NCBI GenBank assembly: GCA_963169455.1
Contig: CAUJDW010000107.1
Coordinates: 18,339 to 82,338, forward strand
Origin: Bacteroidota bacterium
GTDB taxonomy: Bacteria; Bacteroidota; Bacteroidia; Chitinophagales; Saprospiraceae
DNA: 64,000 nucleotides
Direction: 5' to 3'
The notes beneath the pieces were generated by a model. The model did not search any database and had not been told where the DNA came from. It saw only the letters and a list, made by a program, of their open reading frames with translations. Below, one piece after another: positions 53,009 through 61,377 of this stretch. A program made the position numbers and the translations under genes. Within the stretch, counting starts at the first letter, position 1; each line of letters begins with the position of its first letter.

Positions 53009-53135
53009 CCCACGGCTGAAGTCGTGGATGTACCCACGACTAAAGTCGTCAATTTACCCACGACTAAAGTCGTGGGATATTTGATGTACCCACGACTGAA
53101 GTCGTGGGGTATGTACCCACGGCTAAAGCCGTGGG
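53009..53135. repeat. Five tandem 20-bp palindromes (CCCACGACTAAAGTCGTGGG) upstream of rnfC
   Basis: Units at 53009, 53033, 53057, 53089 and 53116 each carry stem CCCACGAC/GTCGTGGG (or CCCACGGC/GCCGTGGG) around TAAA or TGAA. Spacing is 24, 24, 32 and 27 bases. The last unit overlaps the end of the PFOR-like gene and supplies its final codons and TAG stop; the first ends 10 bases before the rnfC ATG. Transcripts would contain five adjacent hairpins. Confidence 0.88.
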
Positions 53136-56100
53136 GTAATCGGGGTGCGGCTTAGGGCCAGGAGTTTATCCCGGAGTTTTGCCCGCACCTCCTGCATGAG
53201 TTCTTCTTCCTTGTTCCGGAGTTTCGCTTCGAATTCAGCACGGGCCTTCTCCAGTTCCCGTTCGTATTTTTCCGCCAGTTCCTGTTCCACCTTGTTCCTG
53301 AGTTTTTCGGGGAAGGGGGACAGTGCGCCGGCCATTTCGCGCAGCATGCGCCACTGGTGCAGGGCGCCCTCCGTAGCGGCCACCACTTGTTCTGAGGCCA
53401 TCAGTTGGCTCAAACCACCCTCTTCGCCGGAAACCAGGATCGTGGGCGTTTTGCCCTTGCGGGCCTCCGGCGGGAGCCTGAGATATTCCGCCATGGGCAG
53501 GGGGGTTGAGCCTTCAGCGGGAAGGTGGAAAAAATGTTCCCGCCAGGCGCGCTGGGCATACAACCAGTCGGCATAAGTAAACACATAAGGCTGCCCCTTG
53601 CTCTCCCGGCCCGGCAGATCTTCTGCCCACCAATCCTCATCCTCCGCCGGGTTGCCGTCCAGGGCGGTTGCCTGAGACAGGAAGCCGCCTTCCGTTTCCG
53701 GGTCGAAGCGGAGCACGGGGAAGGCGCGGGTTTTCAAAGCCAGCCCGGCCATTTGCGGCCATTGGCCGCCGGGGGCGTCGAGCTGTTCCGGGCCAACGGC
53801 CAGCAGGTGGAAAAAAGCAGGCCGCGGCCTGGAGATCCCCTGGCGGAGGCCATCGTACAGTTCCGGCGCTGCTCCAAGGCTGCCCTGCCATACGAAGGCG
53901 TTGCGCAGGGCGGCGGCGGCAAACAGCGCCGCATTGCCTCTGGCCAGCTGCCGTTGGGTAGCCTGCACATCGGCCGCAGCATCATCAAGGCAAATTACTT
54001 TAACCGGCCAGGGGGAAGCCAGCAAGGCATCGAGGGCTTCGCGCTGCGGCCCTTCCAGCAGGTTCTGGTTGCCCACCAATAGCAGCGGCGGCGCCAGGCC
54101 CCGTTCGGTTTCATCGAGGCTTTCCCAGCTCAGGGAAGCGATCTCCAGGTCGTGGGCTTCGGGGCGGTATTTGCCTTGCACTTCCAGGCGGGCCCGGCGC
54201 AACAGCCTGATGTTGTCCAGGGCGTGGCGCAGATACCCCTGGAAAAGGCCGGAGGCCAGCCCGGCCGCGCCATCGGCATCCAGCAAAGCCGGCGCGATAA
54301 AAGCATTGTAGGGATATTGTTCCGCCCAGGGCCACAAACCTGCCTGGACAGCCAGGGCATAGCGGGCGCGCCCGGCGCCGGTAGGGCCTTCCAGAATGGC
54401 CCACCGCAGGGCCTTCAGGCCGTTGGCCAGGCCGAGCTTGCGCTGCAGTTCAGCGGTATCCACCAGCCTGAAATGTTCGTGCGCCGCCAGTTTGCCGACG
54501 AGTTCATCCAGGGGAAGGTTGGCGCCGCCGGCTTCGCCCACGGCATTTTCAAGCGTTAGCAGGCTTTCCCGTGGAAGCGCTTCACTCAGCTTTTTATGGA
54601 CGTTTTCCAGCAGCGCCTCCATCAGTTCTCCGGCCTCCCGGGCCAGCCTGACGAGGCGCGGCTGCACCACCGACTCGGTTACGGCTGTGGCCAGGTGAAG
54701 CATAGCCTTGGCAGGAGCGCCCGATTCCGAAAGGCTCCCACCTGCCATCGACTGGTAGTAATTGCGGCTCAGCAGTATGGCTGCGAGGGAATCGTAAGCA
54801 GGTTCCTGCACCAGGCGGGCGACCGTTTCCGGCGGGCTGTCGGGCAGTTGTTCCCACAAATCGAAGCTGGCCTGCAGGCTTTCTAGCAGTGCCGGAGCCT
54901 GGGGCGCCATTTCCAGCGCTCCCTCGGGGCAGGCCTGCACGCAGAGCCCGCAACCGGTGCAGGCGTGGGGGTTGACGGCCAGAGAGAAAAACGCGCCGGC
55001 GCCTCTTTCCTGTGCTTCCGGCCCGTGGAAGAACGTTTCTGTGATAGCTACCGGAAACCCGCCTATGATATCCAGAATGATTCCCCACTCCCGGCGAACC
55101 GCGCCTTCCTTATCCCCGCTTATTTTCATCTGTTCCAGCAGCCGTTCAAAGGCCGCCGGCAGGAAATCGGACACTTTTGCGGCGCCTGTCCCGGCAGCCT
55201 TGACTGCCGCCCCGGCCAGGAGGGCCAGGTTTTTCGCCAGGGGGGTAAACTGCGCGAGCGGTGTTCCGCGGGAAGCGGAAATGGCCATGGCTCCTTTAAT
55301 CAGGGCTTCCACCCCGATGGCCAGTGGAGGGATGGCGGCATGAGGGCACAAAACCGCACACTGGCCGCAACCCGTGCAGTTTTCGGGAAGGAATACCGGC
55401 AATTCTGTGCGCCGGGCGGCCTGATTGGCGAAAAGCGCCGAAGCCGCCGGGCTCTGAGGCAGGGCCTCAAATGGGCTGGCAACCAGTTCTTCCTCCTCCC
55501 CGTTTTGATAAAAAGCAGCTGTATCGTGGTAAAAACGCGATAGCCTCGTATATGGCGCCCCATGATCCCTGTAGCGCTGTACGCTTCGGGGCATTCCCAA
55601 TGCGGCGCCCTGTGGATTCTTTCGCTGCGGCGCCGGGCTGGAATGCAGGCTTTCGGCTTCTATGCCGGGATAATTCCGCCCGATGGCCTGCAGCAACAAC
55701 TGGTGCTGGGGCGAAACGGCCGCAGTACGGGTATAATCCATTCCGAGCAGGAACTGCTTTTTCCCCTGCCCGCCTTTCATCATGTTGCGGAAAGCCGCCA
55801 CGGCATCTTCGAGGCGAAGCGGCGCAGCATAGTACCCGGAATAGCACTCAGGTTGCTGCCTGCCCAGGCCGGAGATAGCGGCTTTCAGTTCCCGCAATAG
55901 CGCCCCGCCGGCAGTATCGGCGGCGGCGGTTACCGGTTCAAGCACCGCTACGGCCCGCCTGCCCGCCAGCAGGGCAGCCAGTTCGGCTGCGGGGAAGGGG
56001 CTGATGAGGCTCAGGTTCAGGCACCCTACGCGCGCCCGCTCTTTCTCGCGCAGCAGCGCTGCTGCCGCCACGGACTGGGCAGCAGCTTCGCCCTGGCTGA

Positions 56101-56878
56101 TGATCAGAAAATCGGCGCCTTCGGCCTGATAAGCCGTCAGGGGGGCATAATGCCGGCCCGTCAGGCTGCCGAATTCTTCCATCACCTGGCGGATGATGGC
56201 CGGCAGGTAATGGTAAAAATACCGGCTCCGGGCGGCGGCTTCCAGGTTGCCGGCAGGCACATCCTTGCTGGTGCCGGCCAGGGCGGGAAAATCCGGGCTT
56301 GCCCAGTTGGGCAGGCGGCGGCGCTTTTTGCCGAAGATCATCTCCTGAGCCGGCGTGGGGCAGCTAATGTAGTCGTCGGGGCCGCCGAGGAACTGCAGCA
56401 ACTGCGCTCTGGAGGGAATTTGCACGCTTTGCAGTTCGGACAACTCCAGTACGTTGAGGCCGGGAATAAGGGCGAGTTCGGCCACCCTGTGAGCGATGGC
56501 CGCAAAATCGAGCGCCTCCTGGGCGTTTGCCGCCCTGAACTGAAAGGCGCCCCGAGAAAAGGCTTCGGGCGGCTGAGCAGTTGCGTGCACTACCAGCCCC
56601 AGGTGCAGCCGGGCCCATTTGGAAAGCTGCCCGGCAGGCCTTTCACCGGAAAGGAATGCAGCGGCGCGCAGGCCTGTAGCGGCCAGCCCGGCTGCGAAAT
56701 CGAGCTCCGGGGTGGCGGCAAAAACAGCCTGGCGCCCAAACAGGTTGGCCCCTCCGGGAAGCGGGTGAGCCGCCGGCGCCGAATAGCCATCGCTGATGGC
56801 AGCTTCCAGCCGGCGGACAGCAGCCTCAGCCGTCAGCTCCATCGTTTTTCCGTACCATTCCTCCTGGCCCTGTTCCAT
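53123..56878 (-). CDS. PFOR-like protein with two 4Fe-4S clusters and decayed catalytic domain
   Basis: A 1251-residue cytoplasmic protein matching pyruvate:ferredoxin oxidoreductase domain by domain. Domain I (about 15-200) includes AAISDGYSAPAAHPLPGG and AQEALDFAAIAHRVAELALIP. Domain II (about 250-340) includes LISPFPAAELAALL and AVAVLEPV. A GYYAAPLRLEDAVAAF and KKQFLLGMDYT segment follows. The 2x4Fe-4S domain (about 495-660) has CTGCGQCAVLCPHAAI and CTGCGLCVQACPEGAL. A decayed domain VI begins at about 825, where the proximal-cluster motif SGACAGCGETPY reads EGPTGAGRARY and no TPP motif remains. An extra C-terminal segment and a coiled coil (EKYERELEKARAEF) close it. It lies between rnfB (11 bases) and rnfC. 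I infer an electron-relay or docking subunit, not an active PFOR. Confidence 0.85.
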   Translation of the reverse strand: MEQGQEEWYGKTMELTAEAAVRRLEAAISDGYSAPAAHPLPGGANLFGRQAVFAATPELDFAAGLAATGLRAAAFLSGERPAGQLSKWARLHLGLVVHATAQPPEAFSRGAFQFRAANAQEALDFAAIAHRVAELALIPGLNVLELSELQSVQIPSRAQLLQFLGGPDDYISCPTPAQEMIFGKKRRRLPNWASPDFPALAGTSKDVPAGNLEAAARSRYFYHYLPAIIRQVMEEFGSLTGRHYAPLTAYQAEGADFLIISQGEAAAQSVAAAALLREKERARVGCLNLSLISPFPAAELAALLAGRRAVAVLEPVTAAADTAGGALLRELKAAISGLGRQQPECYSGYYAAPLRLEDAVAAFRNMMKGGQGKKQFLLGMDYTRTAAVSPQHQLLLQAIGRNYPGIEAESLHSSPAPQRKNPQGAALGMPRSVQRYRDHGAPYTRLSRFYHDTAAFYQNGEEEELVASPFEALPQSPAASALFANQAARRTELPVFLPENCTGCGQCAVLCPHAAIPPLAIGVEALIKGAMAISASRGTPLAQFTPLAKNLALLAGAAVKAAGTGAAKVSDFLPAAFERLLEQMKISGDKEGAVRREWGIILDIIGGFPVAITETFFHGPEAQERGAGAFFSLAVNPHACTGCGLCVQACPEGALEMAPQAPALLESLQASFDLWEQLPDSPPETVARLVQEPAYDSLAAILLSRNYYQSMAGGSLSESGAPAKAMLHLATAVTESVVQPRLVRLAREAGELMEALLENVHKKLSEALPRESLLTLENAVGEAGGANLPLDELVGKLAAHEHFRLVDTAELQRKLGLANGLKALRWAILEGPTGAGRARYALAVQAGLWPWAEQYPYNAFIAPALLDADGAAGLASGLFQGYLRHALDNIRLLRRARLEVQGKYRPEAHDLEIASLSWESLDETERGLAPPLLLVGNQNLLEGPQREALDALLASPWPVKVICLDDAAADVQATQRQLARGNAALFAAAALRNAFVWQGSLGAAPELYDGLRQGISRPRPAFFHLLAVGPEQLDAPGGQWPQMAGLALKTRAFPVLRFDPETEGGFLSQATALDGNPAEDEDWWAEDLPGRESKGQPYVFTYADWLYAQRAWREHFFHLPAEGSTPLPMAEYLRLPPEARKGKTPTILVSGEEGGLSQLMASEQVVAATEGALHQWRMLREMAGALSPFPEKLRNKVEQELAEKYERELEKARAEFEAKLRNKEEELMQEVRAKLRDKLLALSRTPITPRL

Positions 56879-56889
56879 GGTTTTTTATT

Positions 56890-57771
56890 TCATTGATAGT
56901 ATTCTTCCCCGTAGCGCTCCACCCGCCCAAGCGGCAGTGTGGGAGCTGCGGGTTTGGCAAATTGTTCCCATTCCACCCAAACGATCGCCCGGGTTGGGCA
57001 ACGGAAGGTGGCCTCGGCCCCCGCCAGGTGGTTCAGCCTGTAATCGATGACGGCCAGATTGTCCCGGATCTCGATCAGGCCGGGGGCGGCGTCCGCTACA
57101 CAGCGGCCGCAGGCGGTGCAGGCTACTGAGCACCTCGACTCCGCCTCCGCCCCTTCGAGCAAAGACTTGCACTGTACGATCAGTTTCCTGCTCACGGGCA
57201 TGAGTTCGAACAGGCCCTTGGGGCAGGCGGCCACGCAGTCGCCGCAGGCCGTACACTTATCGGCGATGACCTGGGGCAGGCCGTCGTCATTCATGAAGAT
57301 AGCCCCGAAATCACAGGCAACTTCGCAATCGCCCAGCCCCAGGCATCCCCAGCTGCAGGCTTTGGAGCCCCCTGCGACGGCGGCCTCGCCCCGGCAGGTG
57401 CTCATCGCGCCTTTGTAATCGGCCAGGTTGTGGGCTTCCCGCCGGCCGCCGGCGCAGAGCAGGCGCGCCACGCGTTTTTCTTCCGAACCGGCGTCAACGC
57501 CCAGAAAAGCCGCAATGCGCTGGACGGCCTCCGCCGAACTGACGGTGCATTTGGAGGGCTGGATGTCATGGGCCACCACTTTTTCCGCAAAGGCGCGGCA
57601 GCCCGGCAACCCGCAGGCGCCGCAATTGGCGTGGGGCAGCATCTCCTCCACCTGGTCGATGCGGGGGTCTTCCTCGACCCGAAACCTGCGGTAGGCGATG
57701 GCGATTACCGCCGCAAACAGCAGGCCCAGTCCGGCCAATATTCCAACTCCTATGGCGATTTCATTCAGCAT
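56890..57771 (-). CDS. rnfB: RnfB, ferredoxin-accepting Fe-S subunit of the Rnf complex
   Basis: A 293-residue protein with an N-terminal helix and several cluster motifs: NCGACGLPGC (about 49-58, Fe-S domain), CSWGCLGLGDCEVAC, CTACGDCVAACPKGLF and CTACGRCVADAAPGLI. In the last, the fourth Cys of the usual CxxCxxCxxxCP is lost (DAAP), though FRCPTRAI nearby and extra Cys in RCSVAC may compensate. RnfB takes electrons from reduced ferredoxin. It lies between the two large PFOR-like genes, 11 bases from each. Confidence 0.95.
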   Translation of the reverse strand: MLNEIAIGVGILAGLGLLFAAVIAIAYRRFRVEEDPRIDQVEEMLPHANCGACGLPGCRAFAEKVVAHDIQPSKCTVSSAEAVQRIAAFLGVDAGSEEKRVARLLCAGGRREAHNLADYKGAMSTCRGEAAVAGGSKACSWGCLGLGDCEVACDFGAIFMNDDGLPQVIADKCTACGDCVAACPKGLFELMPVSRKLIVQCKSLLEGAEAESRCSVACTACGRCVADAAPGLIEIRDNLAVIDYRLNHLAGAEATFRCPTRAIVWVEWEQFAKPAAPTLPLGRVERYGEEYYQ

Positions 57772-57782
57772 CGCTGCAAAGC

Positions 57783-60413
57783 TTAATTGAAGGGCTCCGC
57801 CCGTTTGATCAAAGCTTCCAGCCCGGGCTCGGCAGGGTTCTGCGGGGCGCCGGGATGGATGATGCGGGCCGGGCAGCTTTCCGCAGCCCGGACGATGTCG
57901 GCAAAGGGGCCTCCTTTAGGGTCGGCCACGTAAGCCTGCTCATCCGCATTGTACTTGAATATCCGGTTGTTGATGGAGGTGCATTCGTTGCAGGAGGTGC
58001 ACTGTGGCGTTTCGATCCAGGCCTCGCCCAGAGGCAGAGGCTCCTCTGCCTTTTCAGGCCCGGCAACCGGCTCCGGAGCAGGAGCAGCGGGAACCGGTGG
58101 CGCTTCGGCCATGGGGCCTTCGGCAGGCGCCGGAGGGGAAACAGCCGGCGCAGGGGCCAAAGCTTCCAGGCCCGCAAGCGGCTCCAGGCCGAGCAAAACG
58201 TCAGCCAGCTGGGCCATGGCCTGCCGCGCCGTTTCTTCGCGGGTTTTTTCCAACTCCTGCCGGTGTGCTTCCTCCAGGGCCGAAAAACGCGCCTCGGCAG
58301 CCGATTCGAGTTCCCGGCGCAGCTTTTCGGTAGCCAGTTCTACATGGTAACTGTGGATGCCGGCATTCTCCTGCAGAAAGCGCCAGAAGTCGAGGCGCTC
58401 CCGGCAGGCGAGCACCACCGGCCAGGCCGGGGCCGCCTTCTGCAGCTGGTTCTGATCGTCAACTACCCAGATGAAAGGCAACTTACTGTAGCTTTGTTCC
58501 GGCGGCAAAGCCAGATATTCAACCAGAGGGATCAGGTTTTCACTCCAGAACGCAGCAGGAACCAGCTGGAAATAGTGCACATATTCAGGATGCTGGGCGG
58601 CAAAATCGGCAAAAGTGAAGGACAAGGCCAGGCTGGCCTGTTTTCCTTCCGCATCCACATAAGCCAGCTCATGTTGCGGCCAGTCCATTTCCGGCTGAGG
58701 GTTGTCGCGGATGTCAAACCGGCTGCCCCATTTGGGGCCCAGGCGGCTGTCATAGGTGAAAGCCGGAAATTCCCGCCCTTCCACTGCTGCGCTCATCCAC
58801 AGTTGGCCGCCCTCTTCAACATCGGCCATCAGCAGATGCAGTACGGCCGGGGTGAAGGCAGAAAAAGCAGCCTGCATCCCCTGAAAGAAGTGTTCCGTTC
58901 GCAGGGCTGCACCCTGATAAAAGAAAACCTTGCGGTGCGCTATTGCCAGGGCGCCCGGTTCCGGCCGGAACGGCAGGGCCAGCCCATTGGAAGCCGCTTC
59001 GCCCCTGTGCTCCTCCTGCCGGAGCAGTAATATGCGCATAGGCCTGCCGGAAGCCAGCAGGCCGGAATAGCCATCCATTTCGGATGCCAACAGCTCGGCG
59101 GCATCAGCGAGGAGGATGACGGGCGGGCAGGCGGCCATCTCTTCGTCGGAAAACTGGCGCCATCCGAAATGGGCGAAGAAATCGCCGTGGATTTCAGGAG
59201 CATAGAGATTTTCGTATTCCAGCCGGGCCATGCGCAAAGCGCCAAAGATCCGGGCAGCTTCCTCCATGCGCCGGTCAAAAAGGGCTGTGGCGGCGGCGCA
59301 GGACTGCCCTTTCTCCGCTTTGCGGACTACCGAGCCGGGAAAACACCGCTCCCAGTCCGGCCCGTGCGGGCCTGCAAGGCCATAGCCCACCAGCAGGGTT
59401 GCGTCGGTTTCAAAAAGGATGGCGCCGGCCTGATCCAGGGCGGCCACAATTTGCCCGATGCGTTCGAGGCGCGCCTCGGGCATGAGTTCCGCCCCGCTTT
59501 CAGGCAGGACGGCCGACAATTCTTCGAAATTGAGGAATGCCTGGGCGAAATCCATCCCGGATTGCAGTTGTTCGGCCGAGCGGGCTCCGGGGCGTTTTTC
59601 CCGCTCCACCTCCAGAAGTGTTTTCAGGCGGGCCTGAAACTGATTTATTTCCTCCATTATCCTGCGCCGCTGTGGCGTCAGGCGCCCGTGCAGGTAGTGG
59701 GCCAGCAGGTGAAGCGGCGTAAAAGTGGAAAAGGGTATCAGGAGCCCGGTTTTGGGCAGCGCACGCTTCAGCTGCGCGGCATCCTGAGCGAAGGCGGCTC
59801 CTTCTTCCCCTTTGACGGACAGCCCGGCCAGCAGCGCATCAAGGGCTTCATCCAGAACGGGAAAAGCTTTGAAGGGCTCGTCCACTCCTTTTATTTTCTG
59901 CATTATGAGCCCCAGCAGCCGCGGCAGGTTGTCTTTCAAAATGCGGGCCTGCCCATCCTCTTTTGCAAAAGACGAAATGGCCCGGGCCAACAATTCCTGG
60001 ATCGGCGCCAGGGCCGGAAAGCCGCTTTCCTTTTCCAGGGTGGCTGCGTCCGCCAACCAGATGGGGAAAGTGCGGCTCTGGGACAGCCGGCCGCGCTCAA
60101 GGGCCAGCAGGGCGGGAAAGGCGGGCATTGGTTTTTCGTCCGCCCCTTCCCCCGTCCGGAAGAAAGCGCGCAACTTTCTCCAGTAGGCTTTGAGTTCGTC
60201 CTGGGAGGCAGCCTGGGCTACTGGCATTACCAGCGGTTTACCGGCAGGGGGGGAAGCGGGCTCCAGCGTGAGGGGCGTTTCAACTTCGGTATTGTTGAAA
60301 AAGCCCAACAGTTCTTCGGATTCTTCCCTGAACAGGCCGGGGAAAGGGGCCGGGCTGCCTTTCTTATCGCTCATGAGCATTGGCTTTGCATTTATTAAAC
60401 TATCTCCCCTCAT
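57783..60413 (-). CDS. Decayed-PFOR-domain protein with C-terminal single-cluster ferredoxin
   Basis: An 876-residue protein. From about residue 230 it is colinear with the C-terminal half of the 1251-residue neighbour: ARIFGALRMARLEYENLYAPE against DNIRLLRRARLEVQGKYRPE, and LPFIWVVDD against TPTILVSGE. The TPP-domain relic reads PVILLADAAELL...GLLASGRPMRILLL, where PFOR has the GDGWA...GLDHVLASG motif. A coiled coil and Pro/Ala linker lead to a ferredoxin-like end (about 800-850, CTSCNECTSINNRIFKYN ... AAESCPARIIHPG) with four Cys for one cluster. The ATG at 60413 overlaps the korB stop; a start at 60374 (MSDKKGSP) is possible. It is probably an electron carrier subunit linking Kor to Rnf (inference). 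Confidence 0.8.
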   Translation of the reverse strand: MRGDSLINAKPMLMSDKKGSPAPFPGLFREESEELLGFFNNTEVETPLTLEPASPPAGKPLVMPVAQAASQDELKAYWRKLRAFFRTGEGADEKPMPAFPALLALERGRLSQSRTFPIWLADAATLEKESGFPALAPIQELLARAISSFAKEDGQARILKDNLPRLLGLIMQKIKGVDEPFKAFPVLDEALDALLAGLSVKGEEGAAFAQDAAQLKRALPKTGLLIPFSTFTPLHLLAHYLHGRLTPQRRRIMEEINQFQARLKTLLEVEREKRPGARSAEQLQSGMDFAQAFLNFEELSAVLPESGAELMPEARLERIGQIVAALDQAGAILFETDATLLVGYGLAGPHGPDWERCFPGSVVRKAEKGQSCAAATALFDRRMEEAARIFGALRMARLEYENLYAPEIHGDFFAHFGWRQFSDEEMAACPPVILLADAAELLASEMDGYSGLLASGRPMRILLLRQEEHRGEAASNGLALPFRPEPGALAIAHRKVFFYQGAALRTEHFFQGMQAAFSAFTPAVLHLLMADVEEGGQLWMSAAVEGREFPAFTYDSRLGPKWGSRFDIRDNPQPEMDWPQHELAYVDAEGKQASLALSFTFADFAAQHPEYVHYFQLVPAAFWSENLIPLVEYLALPPEQSYSKLPFIWVVDDQNQLQKAAPAWPVVLACRERLDFWRFLQENAGIHSYHVELATEKLRRELESAAEARFSALEEAHRQELEKTREETARQAMAQLADVLLGLEPLAGLEALAPAPAVSPPAPAEGPMAEAPPVPAAPAPEPVAGPEKAEEPLPLGEAWIETPQCTSCNECTSINNRIFKYNADEQAYVADPKGGPFADIVRAAESCPARIIHPGAPQNPAEPGLEALIKRAEPFN

Positions 60414-61366
60414 ACCGCAAAGCGGTCCAGTTCGGCATTGATCGCGGCCATTCTCTGATCCACGCCGAAGCCAAGGTTATGCGCGCCGTACTGGTCGTAT
60501 TTCGGCGCGTTTTTGTCCTGATAAAACAGCCCCAGATGGACCTCTTCACTCTCGGCCAGCTGGCGGGCGCGGTGGATGTCGGTGGGGTCGTGGGCTTCCT
60601 GGCGGGCGAACATTTTCAGGGTGGCCTCATCCGGGTTGATGCCCTGCTCATGGCTGAGCATGATGAGGTGTTCCTTGTTGCTGATCATCTCATTGGCTAG
60701 TTCGTTCATGAAATGGGTGCAGCGCACCAGGATGCGGATAAAGGAAAAGCCCTTGTGTTCATAGCCGGCTTTGATGGTGGCGTAGAGGTGCCCCCGCACC
60801 CAGTCGGCCGTTTGGGCGACGAAGGAAGCGTTGGCGACGCCCAGGGTGGTTTGAATAGGGTTGACCGGCGGCAGCACCGAACCGTGGGGGTGGGTATTGG
60901 AAATGGTGCCCATCCGGGAAGTCGGCGAAGTTTGTTTCTTCGTCATCCCGTAGATGTTGTTGTCAAAAAGCAGCACCGTCATGTTCATATTGTAACGGAT
61001 GGCGTGCAGCCAGGCCCCGGCGCCGATGGAACAGCAGTCGCCGTCGCCGGTAACGACGAAGACGTGGAGGTCGGGGCGGCGGAACTTGACGCCGCAGGCT
61101 ACCGGGAATGCCCGCCCGTGGAGGCCGTGGAATCCGTAGGTGTCCATATAGTGCGGAAAGCGGCTGGAACAGCCGATGCCGGAGACGAACACCGTCTTCT
61201 CCGGCGGAAGCTGTTCTTCGCGGCATAGCTTCTGCACAGCAGAGAGCACGGAGTGGTCGCCGCAACCGGGGCACCAGCGGGCCGTGCCCTTTTTGTAATC
61301 ATCCAGTGTGAAGTATTGTCTGGTAGTATCCAGGTCGAGGATACATTCGGTATTCAGTCCAAACAT
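60410..61366 (-). CDS. korB: 2-oxoacid:ferredoxin oxidoreductase, beta subunit
   Basis: A 318-residue subunit with the TPP/Mg motif GDGDCCSIGAGAWLHAIRYN followed by LLFDNNIYGMTKKQ, and the cluster-ligand motif WCPGCGDHSV near residue 32, with CSSRFPHY. It oxidatively decarboxylates a 2-oxoacid with CoA and reduces ferredoxin. Substrate (2-oxoglutarate or pyruvate) cannot be fixed from sequence. It forms a complex with the alpha subunit encoded 11 bases upstream. Its stop overlaps the start of the 876-residue gene. Confidence 0.95.
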   Translation of the reverse strand: MFGLNTECILDLDTTRQYFTLDDYKKGTARWCPGCGDHSVLSAVQKLCREEQLPPEKTVFVSGIGCSSRFPHYMDTYGFHGLHGRAFPVACGVKFRRPDLHVFVVTGDGDCCSIGAGAWLHAIRYNMNMTVLLFDNNIYGMTKKQTSPTSRMGTISNTHPHGSVLPPVNPIQTTLGVANASFVAQTADWVRGHLYATIKAGYEHKGFSFIRILVRCTHFMNELANEMISNKEHLIMLSHEQGINPDEATLKMFARQEAHDPTDIHRARQLAESEEVHLGLFYQDKNAPKYDQYGAHNLGFGVDQRMAAINAELDRFAV

Positions 61367-61377
61367 GGCTCCTGCTT

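Noticed and set aside
52999..53061. N-terminal extension of rnfC
   Set aside because: The extra codons are palindromic repeat; RnfC similarity begins after 52998.
53009..53135. Possible CRISPR array
   Set aside because: Repeats are palindromic and about 20 bp with spacers of only about 4-13 bases of low diversity; no cas genes.
59169..60398. 409-codon open frame antisense to the ferredoxin-tailed protein
   Set aside because: The minus-strand frame has a ferredoxin end, paralogy to its neighbour and operon spacing.
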